Source: Larus michahellis (taxonomy: Eukaryota; Chordata; Aves; Charadriiformes; Laridae). From it: a stretch of DNA of 64,000 nucleotides. A model generated the notes under the pieces. That model searched no databases. It saw only the letters and a list, made by a program, of their open reading frames with translations, and was not told the origin of the DNA. Of the stretch, positions 1 through 10,870 are shown piece by piece. Location of the stretch: NCBI RefSeq assembly GCF_964199755.1, contig NC_133917.1, forward strand, positions 3,107,501 through 3,171,500, written 5' to 3'. Position numbers and translations under genes: made by a program. Numbering within the stretch: the first letter of the stretch is position 1; every line of letters begins with the position of its first letter.

Positions 1-312
1 TGGCTCAGTGCTGAGCTTCCCATCTCCCCGAGTGGCTCGGTGGGGCCAGCTGGCAGTTTGTGGTTCCAAGGTACAGGCAGGAGCATCACTCCCCAGGAGC
101 TGTGTGTTTTGGCTGCACCGAGTTGGTGGGCTTTCTGTTCCACGTCCCTTGCTCACACTGCTTGGGGAGGAGAAGCCTCTCTTGGCAGGAGGCAGAGCCA
201 CTTCAGCTCTGCGTGGCCATGGAGCCGAGCTCCTGGGGTCTCTGGCTGTCCTGTGCCGCAGCAGCGAGTGCTAGGACAGTGTCCTGTCGCTCAGGGCAAC
301 TTATCTTTTCAG
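1..312 (+). other. KANSL2: KANSL2 intron (window opens inside the gene)
   Basis: No exon of the expected upstream KANSL2 sequence is recognisable here. The stretch ends in a pyrimidine-rich tract and an AG acceptor at 311-312, directly before the first exon seen. I therefore read it as intron. The gene's 5' exons, start codon and promoter lie outside the window. Confidence 0.6.
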
Positions 313-3300
313 ATGAGGACAGCTGGAGTGATGGCGAGCAGGACCCTATCCCAGTGGACCAGACATGGCGAGGGGACCCGGACAGTGAGGCTGACAGCAT
401 CGATAGCGACCAGGAGGATCCCTTGAAGTAAGCTGGACGCTGGTGGCTGCCGGCTGCTTACACGCGTGTAGCGTGCAGAGCGTTCTGAGCTCGGTGTGAC
501 ACCAGAGGAGACGGCGGTTATGTTAGAGGTGGTGATACTAATGGTGTTGCAGTTGGCCTTTGTGCCTTGGTGGGTTGTTAGGCGTGGATGCTTGCAAGTC
601 TTGGACCTGATGGGAAGTATTTGATGATCATTCTCTTTCGGTGTGGAGTGGTCTGTTCAGCAGCAGTCTCTGGGTGATCTCTTAACTTTAAAAAAAAAAA
701 AAAAAAAAAAAACAAAAACCCAAACAAACTCAGTATTTCTGCTCATTGCCCATTGATCTCAGCCCACGTTTCTGATAACGTCTATGTCATTTGGTCAGAA
801 CAACCCCGAGGGACCCTTGCAAACTTCACCCTGTTTGCGTGGGTGTTTTTCAGGCATGCCGGCGTATACACGGCAGAGGAGGTGGCTTTGATCATGCGAG
901 AGAAGCTGATCCGCCTGCAGTCTCTCTACATCGACCAGTTCAAACGGCTGCAGCACCTTCTGAAGGAGAAGAAGCGCCGATACCTGCACAGCCGCAAGGG
1001 AGAGCATGAAGCCATAGGCAAGTACCAGTACAGGTAGTCACTGGTCTGTATTCCTTCGGCTGAGGGCACAGCACTTCTCTAAAACACGTGCGGAATTCTA
1101 CAGTTTAAAAAAAAAAAAGGTGGGTTTTGCCCTTTGTAGAAGCAGATTTCAGAGCAGTGCTGCCTCAGTAAGGGTGAGAATTATTGTAGGACTGAAACTC
1201 AGTTAGAGAAGGTATTTCTGTCTCTGGCCTCGTGCCCAGAGATTGGTATCATTTGGGTTAGAAAGGTTGCCGGATTTCTTTTCTCTTCAAAGTTTGCAGT
1301 GTTGTCAGGAAATGAGACTACAAAGTTAATTCTGAGACAAAAGTTCTTTTCTTGTATGGGATTTCCTGTTTTTGGTTTTATAAACAAATTTATTCATCTG
1401 TAAGGTTCTGTCTGTATCGGCAGAAGTTTGTTTTGGTAGTTACTACTGTAATGACTTATTCCTCCTTAGTACAGATGCAAATTTCCCTTGCAAAAAGAAC
1501 TTCTGCCGGGGTTGGAGTTCTCCCTGTGCAGAGCATGCTCTGGGATGCAGGAGTTCATAGTCCAGCAGAGGCAGGACCAGGTTGAAATAATTGCTTGCAG
1601 GGCGCAGAATGCTTTCTCCAGCATAGTCTTATAATAGCTCATCCTGGAATATGGCAAAATACAGCTCGCTCCCAAGTAAAAATAACTGGAAGTTTGGTAT
1701 GTAACAATTTCGTAGAACTCTTTTTAGCAAACCAGGAATAGAAAAGCATATCCCGAGCGTTGCCCTGTAATTATAGCTGGGAGCACTTACGGGAAGCTTC
1801 CAGAACTTGCACAGGAGCAAGCTGAAATTTTGACAGACTTCTGCTCTTCCTGCAGAAAGTACGATAGTAGACTTTTGAGTGGCCAAATTATTTTAAAAGG
1901 TGTTTTTAAATTATTCTGTCATCCCAAGCGCTCCTCATGTGCACAGAGAAGCTGGGATAAATTTTGGGATGGAATCTGCTCTGTCATCTTCTCGTATAGC
2001 TGACAGATGTGCTTCCTGTTTATATATGCGACTCTCACCGCTCGTTCGCTCTGCGTTGACATCTGTGTCGTTAGTCAGCTGTTGGAGCTCTCGACAGCTG
2101 ATTTTGGCTCTGGGTACCAAAAAAAAAAAAAAAAAAAATATGGAAGGATGTGGCAGGTGGGGTGGTATTTTCTGAGCCCTCCCTTGCTCCCCGCAGGCAG
2201 CAGCCTTCTGACAGGCCCGGAGGGGCTGATGGCCAAGGAACGTGAGAACCTGAAGCGCCTGAAGTGCCTGCGCCGGTACCGGCAGCGCTACGGCGTGGAG
2301 GCCCTGCTCCACCGGCAGCTGAAGGAGCGCAGGATGCTGGCCACCGACGGCGCTGCCCAGCAGGTGGGTCCGGCTGGAGTTATAGCCTTGCTCGGAAGCT
2401 GGGGCTCTCCTTCTTTCCTGGGAGCAATTCCAGGCTAGGTCAACTCTGGCCAGATTGTCCCTTGTAACGCCATTTCCGCAAGAGCGTAATGAGGTGAGAG
2501 CACCCTCGGTATCCACACGTTGGCTGAAACGTTGGGGGTTCCTAGGGTCATTTTAAATGGTCACCAGAACATCAAAAGTTAAAGGTGTGAGGTTGGAGAA
2601 TTTTCCCTTTTGAAAGGGAGGGCTCAGTACAAGGTAGCCTGATTTTCATCACTGCAAAATGTGTAAAAAATACTCTTCCGTATGGTGGTGAAACCCAGAC
2701 TCCTCCTGGACCTGTGGGGACCCAAAGGCAGCCCCTTGCATCACACGTGAAACTAAATTTGAAGCTGTGTGCTTCAAAGCCATTTCTTTTTAACCATTTA
2801 AAATTCAAAGCATTCCCTTAACCGACTTCTGAAAGTCGAAAGATAGGTCTGAGAAACCTCATTCTTTGAGACAGACTTCTGAGGCGAAGGTCTTCTATTG
2901 CAGTCGAGTCGTGCCTTATTATCTCAGCTCTCCTTAATAAAAGCTTGAATGGGAAGGACATAATGAGGAGTGAGGCCCTGCTGGAATGGAACTGAGTTTG
3001 GTCTTGGCGTGTTTTGAAAGCAGGACGCGAGTGTTGTATAGCTGAGGGGCTTTCTCTGGAACAGAGCCGGACGACTCCAGCGCAGCTCTGAGCTCTTCTC
3101 TTGGACTTGCAGGCGCACACCACCCGCTCCAGCCAGAGGTGCTTGGCCTTCGTTGACGACGTCCGATGCTCCAACCAGTCCCTCCCGATGACCAGGCACT
3201 GCCTTGCACGTATCCTTTGATCTGCCTGGGCTGCCTTGGGCTGTGCTTCTGACTGTTTGCTGGCAGTTTGAAGTGTGTCTGTTCCTCTTTTTTTTTTTCC

Positions 3301-6300
3301 TTTTTCTTTTTTTTGTCTCTTTGGCCCTCAATCAAGGCCATCGGTTTGCTGTAGCCGTTGGTTTCAAACAGGAGCCCAGAGGAAACATCTCCCGGTCTGT
3401 TGGTGCTCCTGTCCCCATGGAACAGCCAGTTCGTGTGGGAGTGACACCAGCCTGGCCTTGCCCTCGCTTCTGCATGGGCAGGTCCCGCTGCAGCATTTCT
3501 GTGGTACATTCTCTCATCCAGAGCGTCCGAACGGGGTGGCCAGTTCGCTTAGAAGCAACAAGGGAACCTCACAAAGCCCGAGGGAGACACGAGTTAGTTT
3601 CTGGCTGTATTGAAGGGAGGGTTAGAAGGAAATCTGCTCTCTCCTTGGCTCTGGGTGCCAAGTGCCAACAGCCCACCTGAGCAGGGTCTGCAGGCGCTTG
3701 GTATGAGTCCTGCTGTGAGGGTGGTGCGTGGGAAGGGGTGTCTGACTGCTGAAGCATGCGCTCAGTGATTCTTGGGAGGATCAGAATGGGGGAATAGTTC
3801 CTAGCCTGTTTGGGGCTGCCATGGACCATCTCGGTCTCCTTTGCCCCCTTGAAAGGTTCACACGTGTATGTCAACAGCCAGTTTCCCAAAACAGCCTCGG
3901 CTTTTTGAGAGCCAGCACTGAAATTGCCACTGGGATCCACCCACCTGGGGGATCACTGCCCCAGCATGGGATCCACAAACCGAGCGTTGCCCCGGCTGCA
4001 TCCGCGCGGCTCCGGTGTACGTGGGATTGGGTGGATGCGTCTGGGAGCAGGTTTGGATCGTGTCGGAGCTGCGTTAGCAGCTGTTGCTGGTGTGAGTCAG
4101 GAGAAGCTGCGGCACTGGGTCCCAGAGCGGCGCTGGCAGCCAGGGGGAGGATGAGCTCTTTGTTTTGTTTGAGCTGTTCGTTTTGTTACTGAAGTTGGCA
4201 GACTCGACTCCGGCTATGCGCAGGGAGCAGCCCAGGGAGCAGGAAGCTGCCTTTGTTTCTCTCTAGTGACCATCTACTTCAAAATAAAGACAGGATAAAT
4301 GCCTCTAAAACAGTTAAAGCAAGTTGCTGTTTGCAGCTGGCTCGCTTTGAGCAGGGCAGGCCGAGAAGGGAGTGGAAAAAGCGAGGTTTGATTTCCTTAC
4401 GTCTGAGCTGTCAGCTGACTTTCACTGACACAAACAAGATTTTACTTTGGTTAGCCCCGCTGAGCCGATAACATCTGCAGTCTGCTCGGCTTTGTGCATT
4501 GTCAGGAGGCTCTTGGGCTTTGTTTGCTTTTCAGGAGCTGGATTGTTTGTGACAGTGCATTAAAGGCACCGAACCCAGCTGGGCCGTTGGGCTCCAGGTG
4601 GAGCGTGTGATTTCTGTCATCTTGGCAATCCATGCTTTTTGGCTACCAATAAAGTCAGTGCTTGAGCTGGGAGTCATTCAGAGAGATTAAAATCTGCCTT
4701 CCCCACCCTGCTGTTCATACAGACGCTTTCCTCGCCACATCTGCCCTCGAGATCTGGCTCCTCTGGGCCAGGCTCTGTACCGTTGCTTCTTGCACAGATT
4801 ACGGGCTCCCCGCGGCTTGCCGGGACTCCTGTTGGCGCCTTCACAGCTGCCTCAGCGCAGGGAGGAGAGGAGGAAAGGATAAATCTGAAACCTAGGTGAC
4901 GTAAGGAACTGGGTTAAACTTGGCGCCTTTTGCCAGTTTGTGTGGGTTTGGAAGCTTGGGGTTTTTTGGTTTTTTTCCTCTCCCACACTGCGCTGCGTGA
5001 AGAGGAAACTGGGGTGAGAACAGTTACTGGGGTGGGTTTGATATTGAGGGATCTGACCTGAAAAACACGATCCGCACCTGAAATCTGCTCTGGCCCCAGC
5101 TCTAGGTTGTGTCACCCAAGTGCGCAGAGCAAGGCACGGTCTCCGTGCAGGTGACGGTCTCAGCCGCTCCCTGCAGCGGTGAGTAGAAACTTCACGACTG
5201 TCAGTAAAATGAAGCGTTGTTTGGGTGAACCCTCGTGCGGCCTCAGCAGTGGGTCCGTCTGTGGATTTGCAGGGCTCTTGGAAGAGGATGGGATTCGGTG
5301 TGTGGCTACTCTCTGCTGGTGGATTGCTCCGCCAGCACGATGCGATTGGAGCAGAGTTTCTGGTTGTGATTAAAGGCAGGAAATCCCATTTACACCTCTG
5401 GCAGGAATAGGTTTTCCATTGGGAAGGAAAATGCACTGGGAAGATAGAAATACCGGAACTAAGCTCCTGGCTGTGGAAAAAGCATTGTGTGTGCTCGTAT
5501 CTCCGCTGCGTGTTAGATGTTGGGGCTTGTGCAGATGCCATTTAAATGGATGTCTGCAAATAAAAGTAAGCCCATGCATTTGTAATATCTTCCATCTGAG
5601 GATCTGCAAGTGCTTTACAGGGATCCAGCCACATCTCCCAGCCCCCACTGGGAGGCTGTCGCTGTTGTCCCCGTTTCTCCATAACGCAAATAATGTCACC
5701 CACGTTGCCGGGCAGTTGGGGTGCAACTCTGGAGTCTGGACTCCTGGTCTTGGAGAGGTGCGGGAGGTTTTTACACCGTTTGCAGGAGGGCAGTGGGTGA
5801 GTGGGGAGCATTTATGCCTCTGGCAGCGTGTCTGTAGCTTGTCTCCTGCGCAGGTTTCCCTTGACCACGTCTTCCCAGACATCTGTCAGGACACGAATCA
5901 GACTCTATTTAAACCGTGTCAAGGCTCTGAGGAAGTGCCTTGCAACAAGCCGGTTCCCGTGAGCCTCTCTGAGGAGCCGTGCTGCCCCCTCCACCTCCGG
6001 CTGCCCCCGCAGATGTACGTGCCGGAGCAGGTCCTGGCTGTCCCCGAGGAGCTGGAAGCTGCCCCCACCGACCTGTACTTGAGCGCTGCTGAGCTCCAGC
6101 CCACGGAGAGCTTGCCCCTGGAGTTTAGCGACGTAAGTTGCGCAGTGCGGGGTGTGAAAGCAACGTGGCCAGCAGAAAAACATCCCCGGAATACTGCTGT
6201 TTCCGTGATGGGCCGTGAAGTCCCAGTGAAATCCTGGTGGAGTGGGCTGCAGTGCAGCAGCCCCGGTGCTCTCCGCGTGGAGCACGCGTGGACGTCATGT

Positions 6301-9017
6301 AAAGCCCTGCCTCCCCGGCACAGATACCGTAGAACCGTTTTTATTCTTTGGGAATAAGAATCTCTTGAAAAATGCGCAGGAACGCAAAAGGTTTGGGAGA
6401 TGTTTGTTTCTCCAGGGTTGGTGACTGCTTCTTTAGAAGGGCTGTGCTCCCATTTAAATCCGTATTTAGGGGCTTTTAAAAAAGAGGATTTCCCCCCCCC
6501 CCCCCCACTTCTCTCCCATGAGAAATCCAGGAGGATTTTAATCCCCAGATTATTCTGATGCCTTGCATGTATGTTAAGCCTACATGCTTAAAATCCTCTG
6601 AAATTTGTTTAAACAGAAAAAAACCCACCGTGGTTGTTTGGAGCCGCTCGTCTGAGCGAGGTGTCACTTGCTTTAGCGTTGGGATGCCCCCAGGATTCTT
6701 GAGCGCCTTCGATCAGGAGGCGAATCTTGTAACCGCTTCAGAGTTTGGAGGAGGGACCACCAGCAGCTGTGGGGTCCCGGGGAGGGCAGCGATGACAGGG
6801 GAGAGCGAGTGCTGCTGCGGGGGAGTCAGGGGAAACGCTCCTCCTGCCTTTGCTGGGCATGGAACCAGCCCCCCTCCCTGCGGGGCAGAGCCGGCACCAC
6901 GCTCCATGAAAACAGCCTTTGTGGGAGGTGGGGTTTTTCAGGTCAGGAATGAAAAATGCAACTGTTTCTCCCCCAGCCCGTCCTTCGGGAGGGTCCCCCG
7001 CCCTCTGCGGGGTTTTGGGTGCTTCAGGCAGGATCCTGGGCGCCTTGCTGGTGCACCGTAGCCCCCACCGTGTGTGGGCGCACGCTGCAGACAGCCTGTG
7101 GGAGCCCTCGGTTTTTGGCTCGGAGGGGTTCGGAGCTGCGGCAGCGTACGGCTGCGTAGGGCATCTGTGTTTTATCTCGCGTCACGCTGGGCTGGTGGAG
7201 TGCCACTCGTGAGTCGCAGGCATCTTGCCTTGATGTCAAACACCCTCCAAAGCCAAAACAAATCCTGTCCTCTAACAATAGCCTCGCAGGAATCCCAGCC
7301 CCTTGCGTCAGCGGGGTTATCCACGCACGCAGCCGACGGCAGCGAGCAGCGTGGACAGAGGAGTAAGCCAGGGACCGTCCACTCCGAGAAGTTGTGTCAG
7401 GGCAAAGAGGGTGGTGTGGAAATCCTGGGAGAGGGGCGACTGCTCCAGGTGTCCCGAGCAGGGCAGGATGGGACCCTTTCCCCGCCCTCTGGGCTGCTGC
7501 AGGGATGCTGCTGGTGCTGCACGTCACGCTGGGCTCCCCACCTGGTGCCCCGCACCTTGTCTGCTGCCAGCCTGGAGCAGCCGCGCCGGGAGGACGCGGA
7601 GGCCCCTGTAGTTGTGTTCCCAGATGCTGAGGGTCCCGGTGCCATGGTGCCCTGCTGCTCTGCTTTCCCCTTCCCTGTGCCCACAGAGCAGTCTGCTGCC
7701 CGTTCCTGCCTGCTGCTCGAGGGGAAGGGCTGCGAGGGCTCCTGTCTCCTGCGGGGATCCTTGGGACCCCTCCTGCTGATGAGCCGCTCCCGGTGTTTTC
7801 TCTCCTAGGACTTGGACGTGGTGGGCGATGGCATGCAGTGTCCCCCGTCGCCTCTGCTCTTCGATCCTTCTGTGGCCCTCGATCAGTCCCTCAGAGAGGT
7901 GGCCGAGGCCCCCATAGACATTCTGGCCCTGGAGGAGCCCTCCCACCCCGGCCTCCCTCTGCAGCCGGCACTGACGGACAGAGGAAGCTCCTCTGCCCAC
8001 GTCTTCTCCCCGGCTGCCGACCCTCTGGCCGAGCCGCCTGCGCAGGTACGGCCAGGGAGCAGCGGGGGCTTCCAGCAGTAGTCCAGCTCCTGCTCCCAGT
8101 GGTCCCTGGCGCTCTGCAGTGTCTTCCTGGGGACAGAAGTCCCCGTTTGCCCTCCCACCACGCAGCCAGGCCCTCGGGGGGTGGCTCTCCCATGCAGCCC
8201 AGTGCTACCCCCAGGCTCTGGAGGACATCAGGAGCGTTGAGGGGGTGGCAGCCGGAGCTTGTTCCCGGGGGAGCGGTGGAGGACGGGCCATCGCCTCTTC
8301 TCCGTGGGTGGCTCGGTGCCACCCTCTTCCTGTGCGTGGGACGGGTGTCGCGGGAGCTGTCTGGGATGTGGTGGGGGTGTCTCGCAGGCTGGGGACGGCC
8401 AGCTGTGGGAAGCCCATTTTCTCACGTCTGTGGACTTGAAGGGGAGCTGTCATCTTCTGGGCACAGGGCTCCTGCTTTCTCCGTTTGAGTCTCGTTTCTT
8501 CCCTTGCAACTTGCTCCTCCTGTCCCACCCGGAGCCTGTGGCTCGGGATGTGCCTGCAGGGTGACATCTTTGGCGATGTCCTCAGACGCCCCATCCTGTG
8601 TCCCCTGTCACCCCTCCCTGCAGCCGGCGAGTCCCTGCAGTGCCTCTGCCCTGCTGGGAGCTGCATGTTGGGGTGGGGGCACCCCAGGCCCTGAATGAAG
8701 GCCACCGGTTTGCTGTAGCCGCTGGTTTCAAGCAGGAGCCCAGAGGAAACTTCTCCCGGTCTGTTGGCGCTCCTGTCCCCGTGGAACAGCCAGTTCGTGT
8801 GGGAGTGACACCAGCCTGGCTTTGCCCTCGCCTCTGCCCGGCAGGTCCTGCTGCAGCCAGCCCACCCTGCCTTTTCTGTCCCCGACAGAGCCACCCTGCC
8901 ATGGCAGCGTGCCACCCAGCGCCCAGGGACGAGAGGCGGCCAGAGGAAGCCACCTCCTCCGCCCAGGCCCGTGGAGTGGCCACCAACGGCAGCCTGGAGC
9001 CAGCGTCCGTCAGCTGA
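313..9017 (+). CDS. KANSL2: KANSL2, KAT8 regulatory NSL complex subunit 2 (5'-truncated by window edge)
   Basis: KANSL2 is a subunit of the nuclear NSL complex, which directs the histone acetyltransferase KAT8/MOF to promoters. Seven coding exons are seen: 313-427, 854-1017, 2197-2363, 3113-3209, 5879-6132, 7809-8045 and 8889-9017. Together they encode the C-terminal 387 residues or so and stay in one frame. Recognition rests on near-identity to the known protein: the acidic [10 protein letters not shown] segment, the helical [16 protein letters not shown] segment, and the Cys/His-rich zinc-binding-like region ([11 protein letters not shown]...TRHC...[11 protein letters not shown]...CCPLH). 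The end is LEPASVS then TGA at 9015-9017. The intron after 1017 uses a GC donor (AG|GCAAGT). The intron after 3209 is U12-type. Two introns carry H/ACA snoRNAs. Identity is sure; exon edges are good to 1-2 bases. Confidence 0.96.
3323..3449 (+). ncRNA. SNORA2: Intronic H/ACA snoRNA, SNORA2 family (copy 1)
   Basis: A 127-base segment in the U12 intron folds as hairpin-hinge-hairpin-tail. The H box AGAGGA is at 3378-3383. The ACA box at 3444-3446 is followed by three bases. The 3' hairpin has a basal CTCCC/GGGAG stem and an apical TTGG/CCAG plus CTGT/ACAG stem. The 5' hairpin has a CCATCGG/CCGTTGG stem. A copy with 8 differences out of 127 lies in a later intron. KANSL2 is the known host of SNORA2 genes in mammals. 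H/ACA RNAs guide pseudouridylation of rRNA with dyskerin. The exact 5' end is inferred from where similarity between the copies begins. Confidence 0.88.
5586..5760 (+). repeat. Possible ancient SINE (CORE/MIR-like) remnant
   Basis: The stretch starts with a CATCTGAGGATCTGCAAGTG-type box followed by CTTTACA. It continues with a degraded segment and ends near GGAGTCTGGACTCCTGG, resembling the order of boxes in old amniote tRNA-derived SINE cores. It is heavily diverged and recognised by eye only. Confidence 0.3.
8687..8813 (+). ncRNA. SNORA2: Intronic H/ACA snoRNA, SNORA2 family (copy 2)
   Basis: This is the second copy, about 94% identical to the one at 3323-3449. It has H box AGAGGA at 8742-8747 and ACA at 8808-8810, also followed by CCA. 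It lies in the last KANSL2 intron (8046-8888), ending 75 bases before the acceptor. Most differences between the copies fall in loops. Two fall opposite each other in a 1x1 mismatch of the 5' stem (U-U in copy 1, C-C in copy 2), so both copies keep the same fold. Confidence 0.88.
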
Positions 9018-9420
9018 GACCGGCAACACCTGGCTTCTCTCCGCTCCCCCATGAATCCCGGCTGGCGCTGAGTCCCTGGGACGTGTGTGGAGACCGGCGG
9101 GTGCTGGTGCCCTCGCCCAGCACCCAGCCGAGCCCCAGCTCCGGCCGGCGGCGTTCCTGTGGTGCCGGGGGCTGAAACTCTGGAGCGGGAACCCCAGACC
9201 CTCCTTCCCCTGGCTCTGCACGTCCTCGCTGTGGGGGGGGCCGGAGTAGCCACGGGGGGACACGGGGACAGCCAGGGTGGTTCTCCACCCTCTGGGACCC
9301 TTTGCTGTTGGGCCGCAGCTCCCTGGGGGGGCTCCGGGGGTCTGTAATGTTTGGGTGCGGGGTGGGGGGTCCCTCCAGCATGTAACCCCCACAATAAAGT
9401 GATGGAGATGGGTGATGAGT
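9018..9420 (+). terminator. KANSL2: KANSL2 3' UTR and polyadenylation signal
   Basis: Sequence after the KANSL2 stop codon carries a canonical AATAAA at 9393-9398, followed by a TG-rich stretch (GTGATGGAGATGG, GTGTCCTTGTGTG). Cleavage is expected near 9415. Confidence 0.8.
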
Positions 9421-10085
9421 GTCCTTGTGTGCTGGGGGGGGGGAGCTGAAAGATGGAGCAGCCAGTGCTCCCCTGGGGGGGTCTGGGGCTGCCCTGGGGG
9501 GGGCGGGGGACCCCTCTGCCCCCAAACCTCTGACCGGGGTGGGGGGCCACCTTTGCGTAGCGCTCCCTTATTTAGGTCATTTGCACGTTAGCGCGGTGGC
9601 TGCGGCAGGGGGGGGGGGACCCAGCCGGGCTCCGGGGAGTCGGTCTCAGCTCAGGGCGGGGGGGGCGGGTCCCGGCCACTCGGTGCTTCCTCGCCGCCGG
9701 AGGGGGCCGGGGGCCGTGCCCGGGCCGGGGGCACCGGGTCCCTCTCGGGCAACTCCGGCGATGGCGGTGGGGGGAGGCACCGGGCCGGGGGCGGGGGGGG
9801 GGGGGGAGGATCCCGGCTCCGGGGAAGGGCCGCTGCGCCGGCAGCACCGGGACCCCCGCCGCCCCCGGGACCCCCTCCCCGCTGCCCCGGGGCCCCCCAC
9901 CGCCCCCGGGCGCGGATTGGCGGCGGCGGGGGCGCAGGGCGGAGCCGGCCCGGTGGAGCCATGACATCACCGCCGCCGCCGCCGGGCCAGCCCCGGCCCC
10001 AGCCCCGGTCCCGGTCCCGGCCCCAGCCCCGGTCCCGGCCATGCCGCCCCGCGCCGCCGCCGCCGCCGCCCCGCCGTAGCCCCCG
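9421..10085 (+). promoter_or_regulatory. NCKAP5L: Intergenic gap, CpG-island promoter and non-coding first exon of NCKAP5L
   Basis: Sequence becomes extremely GC-rich from about 9,600. A likely non-coding first exon ends at the strong donor CG|GTGAGT at about 10,085. It holds a short upstream reading frame (MPPR followed by alanines, then a stop). Repeated CCGGTCCCGG blocks lie at 9,990-10,040. The start site is not defined by a TATA box. The gap between the KANSL2 poly(A) site and the first exon is only about 0.5 kb. Confidence 0.55.
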
Positions 10086-10334
10086 GTGAGTCCGGCCCCG
10101 CCGCGGCGGGAGGGGGGCGGGGAGCGGCGGCGGCGGCGCCGGGGGTCCCCGGGGGAGTCGGGCCGCAGCTCGGGGGCACCGGCAGCCCCGCGGTGCCCGG
10201 GGGGGGTCGCCGCTGCCGCCGGGCGCCAGAACGTGCCGCGGGGGGGAGGACACCGGGCGGCGGGACCGAGGGTGCCCCGGGGGAAGCGGCGCGGGGTGTC
10301 CCCGCGGATCGTCCCCCCACCACGTCCCCGGTGC

Positions 10335-10870
10335 CTCCCGGCTGCTCCCGGCATGTCCCCGGTGCCCCCCAGTGCATCCCTGCTGTCCCCCCCACACACG
10401 CACGTCCCCGCTGTCCCCGGGCTGTTGTCCCCAGATCATCCCGTGCGCCCCCAGCACATCCCGCCTGTCCCCGGTGTGTCCCCACTGTCCCCTGGTGCAC
10501 CCAGGCTCTCCCCGCCGTGTCCTGGCTGTCCCCGGTGTGTCCCCCACTGTCCTTCATCCCACCCGCCTGTCCCCTGTGTGTCTCTGCTGTCCCCGCTGCA
10601 TCCTGGCTGTCCCCAGTGTTCCCACTGCATCCTAGCGTGTCCCTGGTGTGTCCCCAGTGTCCCCACTGCATCCTGACTGTCCCTGGCGTGTCCCTGGTGA
10701 GTCCCAGCTGTCCTCGATGTGTCCCTGCTGCCCCCGAGGCTGTTTCTCCAGCACATCCCACTTGTCCCCAGTGCATCCCGGCTGTCCCCAGGGTGTCCCC
10801 GCTGTCCCCAGTGCATCCTTGCTGTCCCTGGGCTGTCCCCTGTGTGTCCTGGCTGCCCCAAGAGCAGCCC
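10335..10870 (+). repeat. Minisatellite in NCKAP5L intron 1 (TGTCCCC-rich)
   Basis: An imperfect tandem array built on CTGTCCCCAGTGCATCC and CTGTCCCCGGTGTGTCC variants, with units of roughly 18-27 bases. Long open frames across it in several frames are by-products of the repeat. The rest of the intron to 12,455 is GC-rich and shows no recognised element. Confidence 0.75.

Larger units (their letters stand above)
3210..5878 (+). other. U12-type (minor spliceosome) intron of KANSL2
   Basis: The donor GTATCCTTT at 3210-3218 matches the U12 5' splice-site consensus exactly. A branch-site candidate TCCCTTGAC at 5857-5865 differs from TTCCTTRAC at one position. Its branch A at 5864 is 14 bases before the end of the AG acceptor at 5878, inside the usual U12 window. 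There is no strong polypyrimidine tract, also typical of the class. The intron splits the His codon of the LAHICQ segment. It holds a snoRNA (3323-3449) about 110 bases from the donor, and a possible ancient SINE fragment. Confidence 0.9.

Noticed and set aside
1018-1036. Extension of the KANSL2 exon to the next GT donor
   Set aside because: It adds GKYQYR and then shifts the following exon out of frame. The GC donor fits both the frame and the family sequence.
1540-1890. Possible CR1 LINE fragment in the KANSL2 intron
   Set aside because: Moderately A/T-rich single-copy sequence with no recognisable reverse-transcriptase remnant or CR1 3' end.
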